From an uncultured Ruminococcus sp. (GTDB lineage: Bacteria > Bacillota > Clostridia > Oscillospirales > CAG-272), in contig CACYZS010000129.1 of assembly GCA_902778985.1 (NCBI GenBank), positions 1-5,678 on the forward strand: a DNA stretch of 5,678 nucleotides, read 5' to 3'. Below are positions 4,920 through 5,678 of this stretch, in pieces (position 1 is the first letter of the stretch; each line of letters starts with the position of its first letter). The position numbers and the translations under genes were made by a program. The notes under the pieces are model-generated. The model did no database searches. It had not been told where the DNA came from and worked only from the letters and a program-made list of their open reading frames with translations.

Positions 4920-5678
4920 ATGGCTAACGTAAAGACGAACGCGCTTCCCGAGATCAAGGTCGGGCTTCTGGTGATCGGTGCGGGCCCCGCGGGGCTTGCC
5001 GCCGCCGTCGCCGCTTACGATCGCGGCGTGCGCGACATTCTGATCTGCGAACGGCAGGATTTTGCCGGCGGTATCCTTCCGCAGTGCATTCATAACGGGT
5101 TCGGTCTGAAACGCTTCGGCGAGGAGTTGACCGGTCCGGAGTACGCCGGACGCTACGAGAAAATGGCACAAGAGCGCGGCATCAAGATCGAGTACGGCGC
5201 GACCGTCACCAAACTGTCGGACGACCGGCGCGTGACCGTGCTTTCCGAATCGGGTATGCGCGTGTACGCCGCCGACGCCGTGATCCTCGCGATGGGCTGC
5301 CGCGAGCGGCCTCGCGGAGCGCTCCCGGTCGTGGGTACGCGTCCCGCCGGGATCTATACCGCGGGCTGCGCGCAGAAGATGGTCAACCGTATGGGACTGC
5401 TCCCGGGGCGCGAGATCGTGATCCTCGGTTCGGGCGACATCGGTCTGATCATGGCGCGCCGTATGACGCTCGAAGGGGCGCACGTGCAGGCGGTCTGCGA
5501 AGTGATGGATCACCCGGGCGGACTGCGCCGGAATATCGTGCAGTGCCTTGACGATTTCGGGATCCCGCTCTACCTCTCGACCACGGTCGTCGAGGTGGAA
5601 GGCGAGGAGCGCGTGAAGTCGGTCACGGTGGCAGAGGTCGACGAACGCCGTCGCCCGATCCCCGGTACCGAGCGCAAG
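4920..5678 (+). CDS. GlpB-like FAD/NAD(P)-dependent oxidoreductase, partial (runs off right edge)
   Basis: The visible 253 residues belong to the pyridine nucleotide-disulphide oxidoreductase fold family that accompanies GlpA-like proteins in Clostridia. They show an FAD-binding GAGPAG (20-25), a GGILPQCIHNGFG block, a TGPEYAGR block, AMGCRERPRG, TRPAGIYTAGCAQ, a second nucleotide-binding GSGDIG (170-175) that should bind NAD(P)H, and GGLRRNIVQCLDDFGIPL. There is no CxxC redox disulphide in the visible part, so it is probably an electron-transfer oxidoreductase rather than a disulphide reductase. The ATG at 4920 starts one base after the upstream TGA. GGGGGG (4906-4911) lies 8 bases before it, inside the end of the upstream gene, which suggests translational coupling. 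Relatives are about 420 residues, so roughly 40% is missing. The likely role is shuttling electrons between the GlpA-like subunit and NAD(P)H or the membrane pool. The direct acceptor is not shown by sequence. Confidence 0.87.
   Translation, partial: MANVKTNALPEIKVGLLVIGAGPAGLAAAVAAYDRGVRDILICERQDFAGGILPQCIHNGFGLKRFGEELTGPEYAGRYEKMAQERGIKIEYGATVTKLSDDRRVTVLSESGMRVYAADAVILAMGCRERPRGALPVVGTRPAGIYTAGCAQKMVNRMGLLPGREIVILGSGDIGLIMARRMTLEGAHVQAVCEVMDHPGGLRRNIVQCLDDFGIPLYLSTTVVEVEGEERVKSVTVAEVDERRRPIPGTERK

Noticed and set aside
3383..4957. Long open minus-strand frame opposite the GlpA-like gene
   Set aside because: Its translation is Arg/His/Asp-rich with no recognisable domain, and it overlaps a clearly conserved plus-strand gene. 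Long antisense frames are expected in GC-rich coding DNA.
4827..5513. Minus-strand open frame opposite the GlpB-like gene
   Set aside because: His/Arg-rich shadow translation; the plus-strand frame is conserved along its whole visible length.

Overview
The window is GC-rich DNA, judged by eye at about 60-65%. It is densely coding, with short AT-rich intergenic gaps, strong GGAGG-type ribosome binding sites and sigma-A-like promoters. The protein families point to an uncultured GC-rich member of the Bacillota, probably Clostridia: a stand-alone CarD-family regulator, a DeoR/GlpR regulator, and a paired GlpA-like and GlpB-like oxidoreductase operon. This placement is inference. No RNA genes, CRISPR array, IS element or phage gene was seen.

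Layout, left to right. (1) Positions 1-135 hold a low-complexity Ala/Glu-rich stretch with two copies of a 33-bp tandem repeat. It follows directly on, in another frame, from a minus-strand CopA-type P-type ATPase (89-1087). That ATPase is intact only through its N-terminal metal-binding domain, four membrane segments and the TGES actuator motif. (2) A divergent intergenic region carries a promoter for each side, with a bidirectional hairpin terminator between them. (3) A plus-strand Sfp-type 4'-phosphopantetheinyl transferase (1234-1833) ends at a strong hairpin shared with the converging carD-family gene (1874-2389, minus, TTG start). (4) A DeoR/GlpR-family repressor gene (2483-3301, minus) lies upstream of carD. 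(5) A 273-bp divergent region carries a good promoter and two clusters of TTGCGC-type repeats, which are candidate operators. (6) A plus-strand operon starts with a GlpA-like FAD protein with a BFD-type [2Fe-2S] C-terminus (3575-4918). One base later comes a GlpB-like FAD/NAD(P) oxidoreductase (4920 to beyond the right edge).

How the genes fit together. The DeoR-family regulator and the divergent GlpA/GlpB-like pair form a plausible self-contained module for sn-glycerol-3-phosphate (or related hydroxy-acid) oxidation, repressed through the intergenic repeats. The small DUF1667-type third subunit usual for this cluster would be expected just outside the window. The CopA fragment, the PPTase and CarD look like unrelated neighbours.

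The points most worth checking are the CopA frame break into an 11-residue acidic repeat at the left edge, the apparent ~30-residue internal deletion in the GlpA-like protein, and the TTGCGC repeat array. I did not find convincing evidence for a wholly new system.
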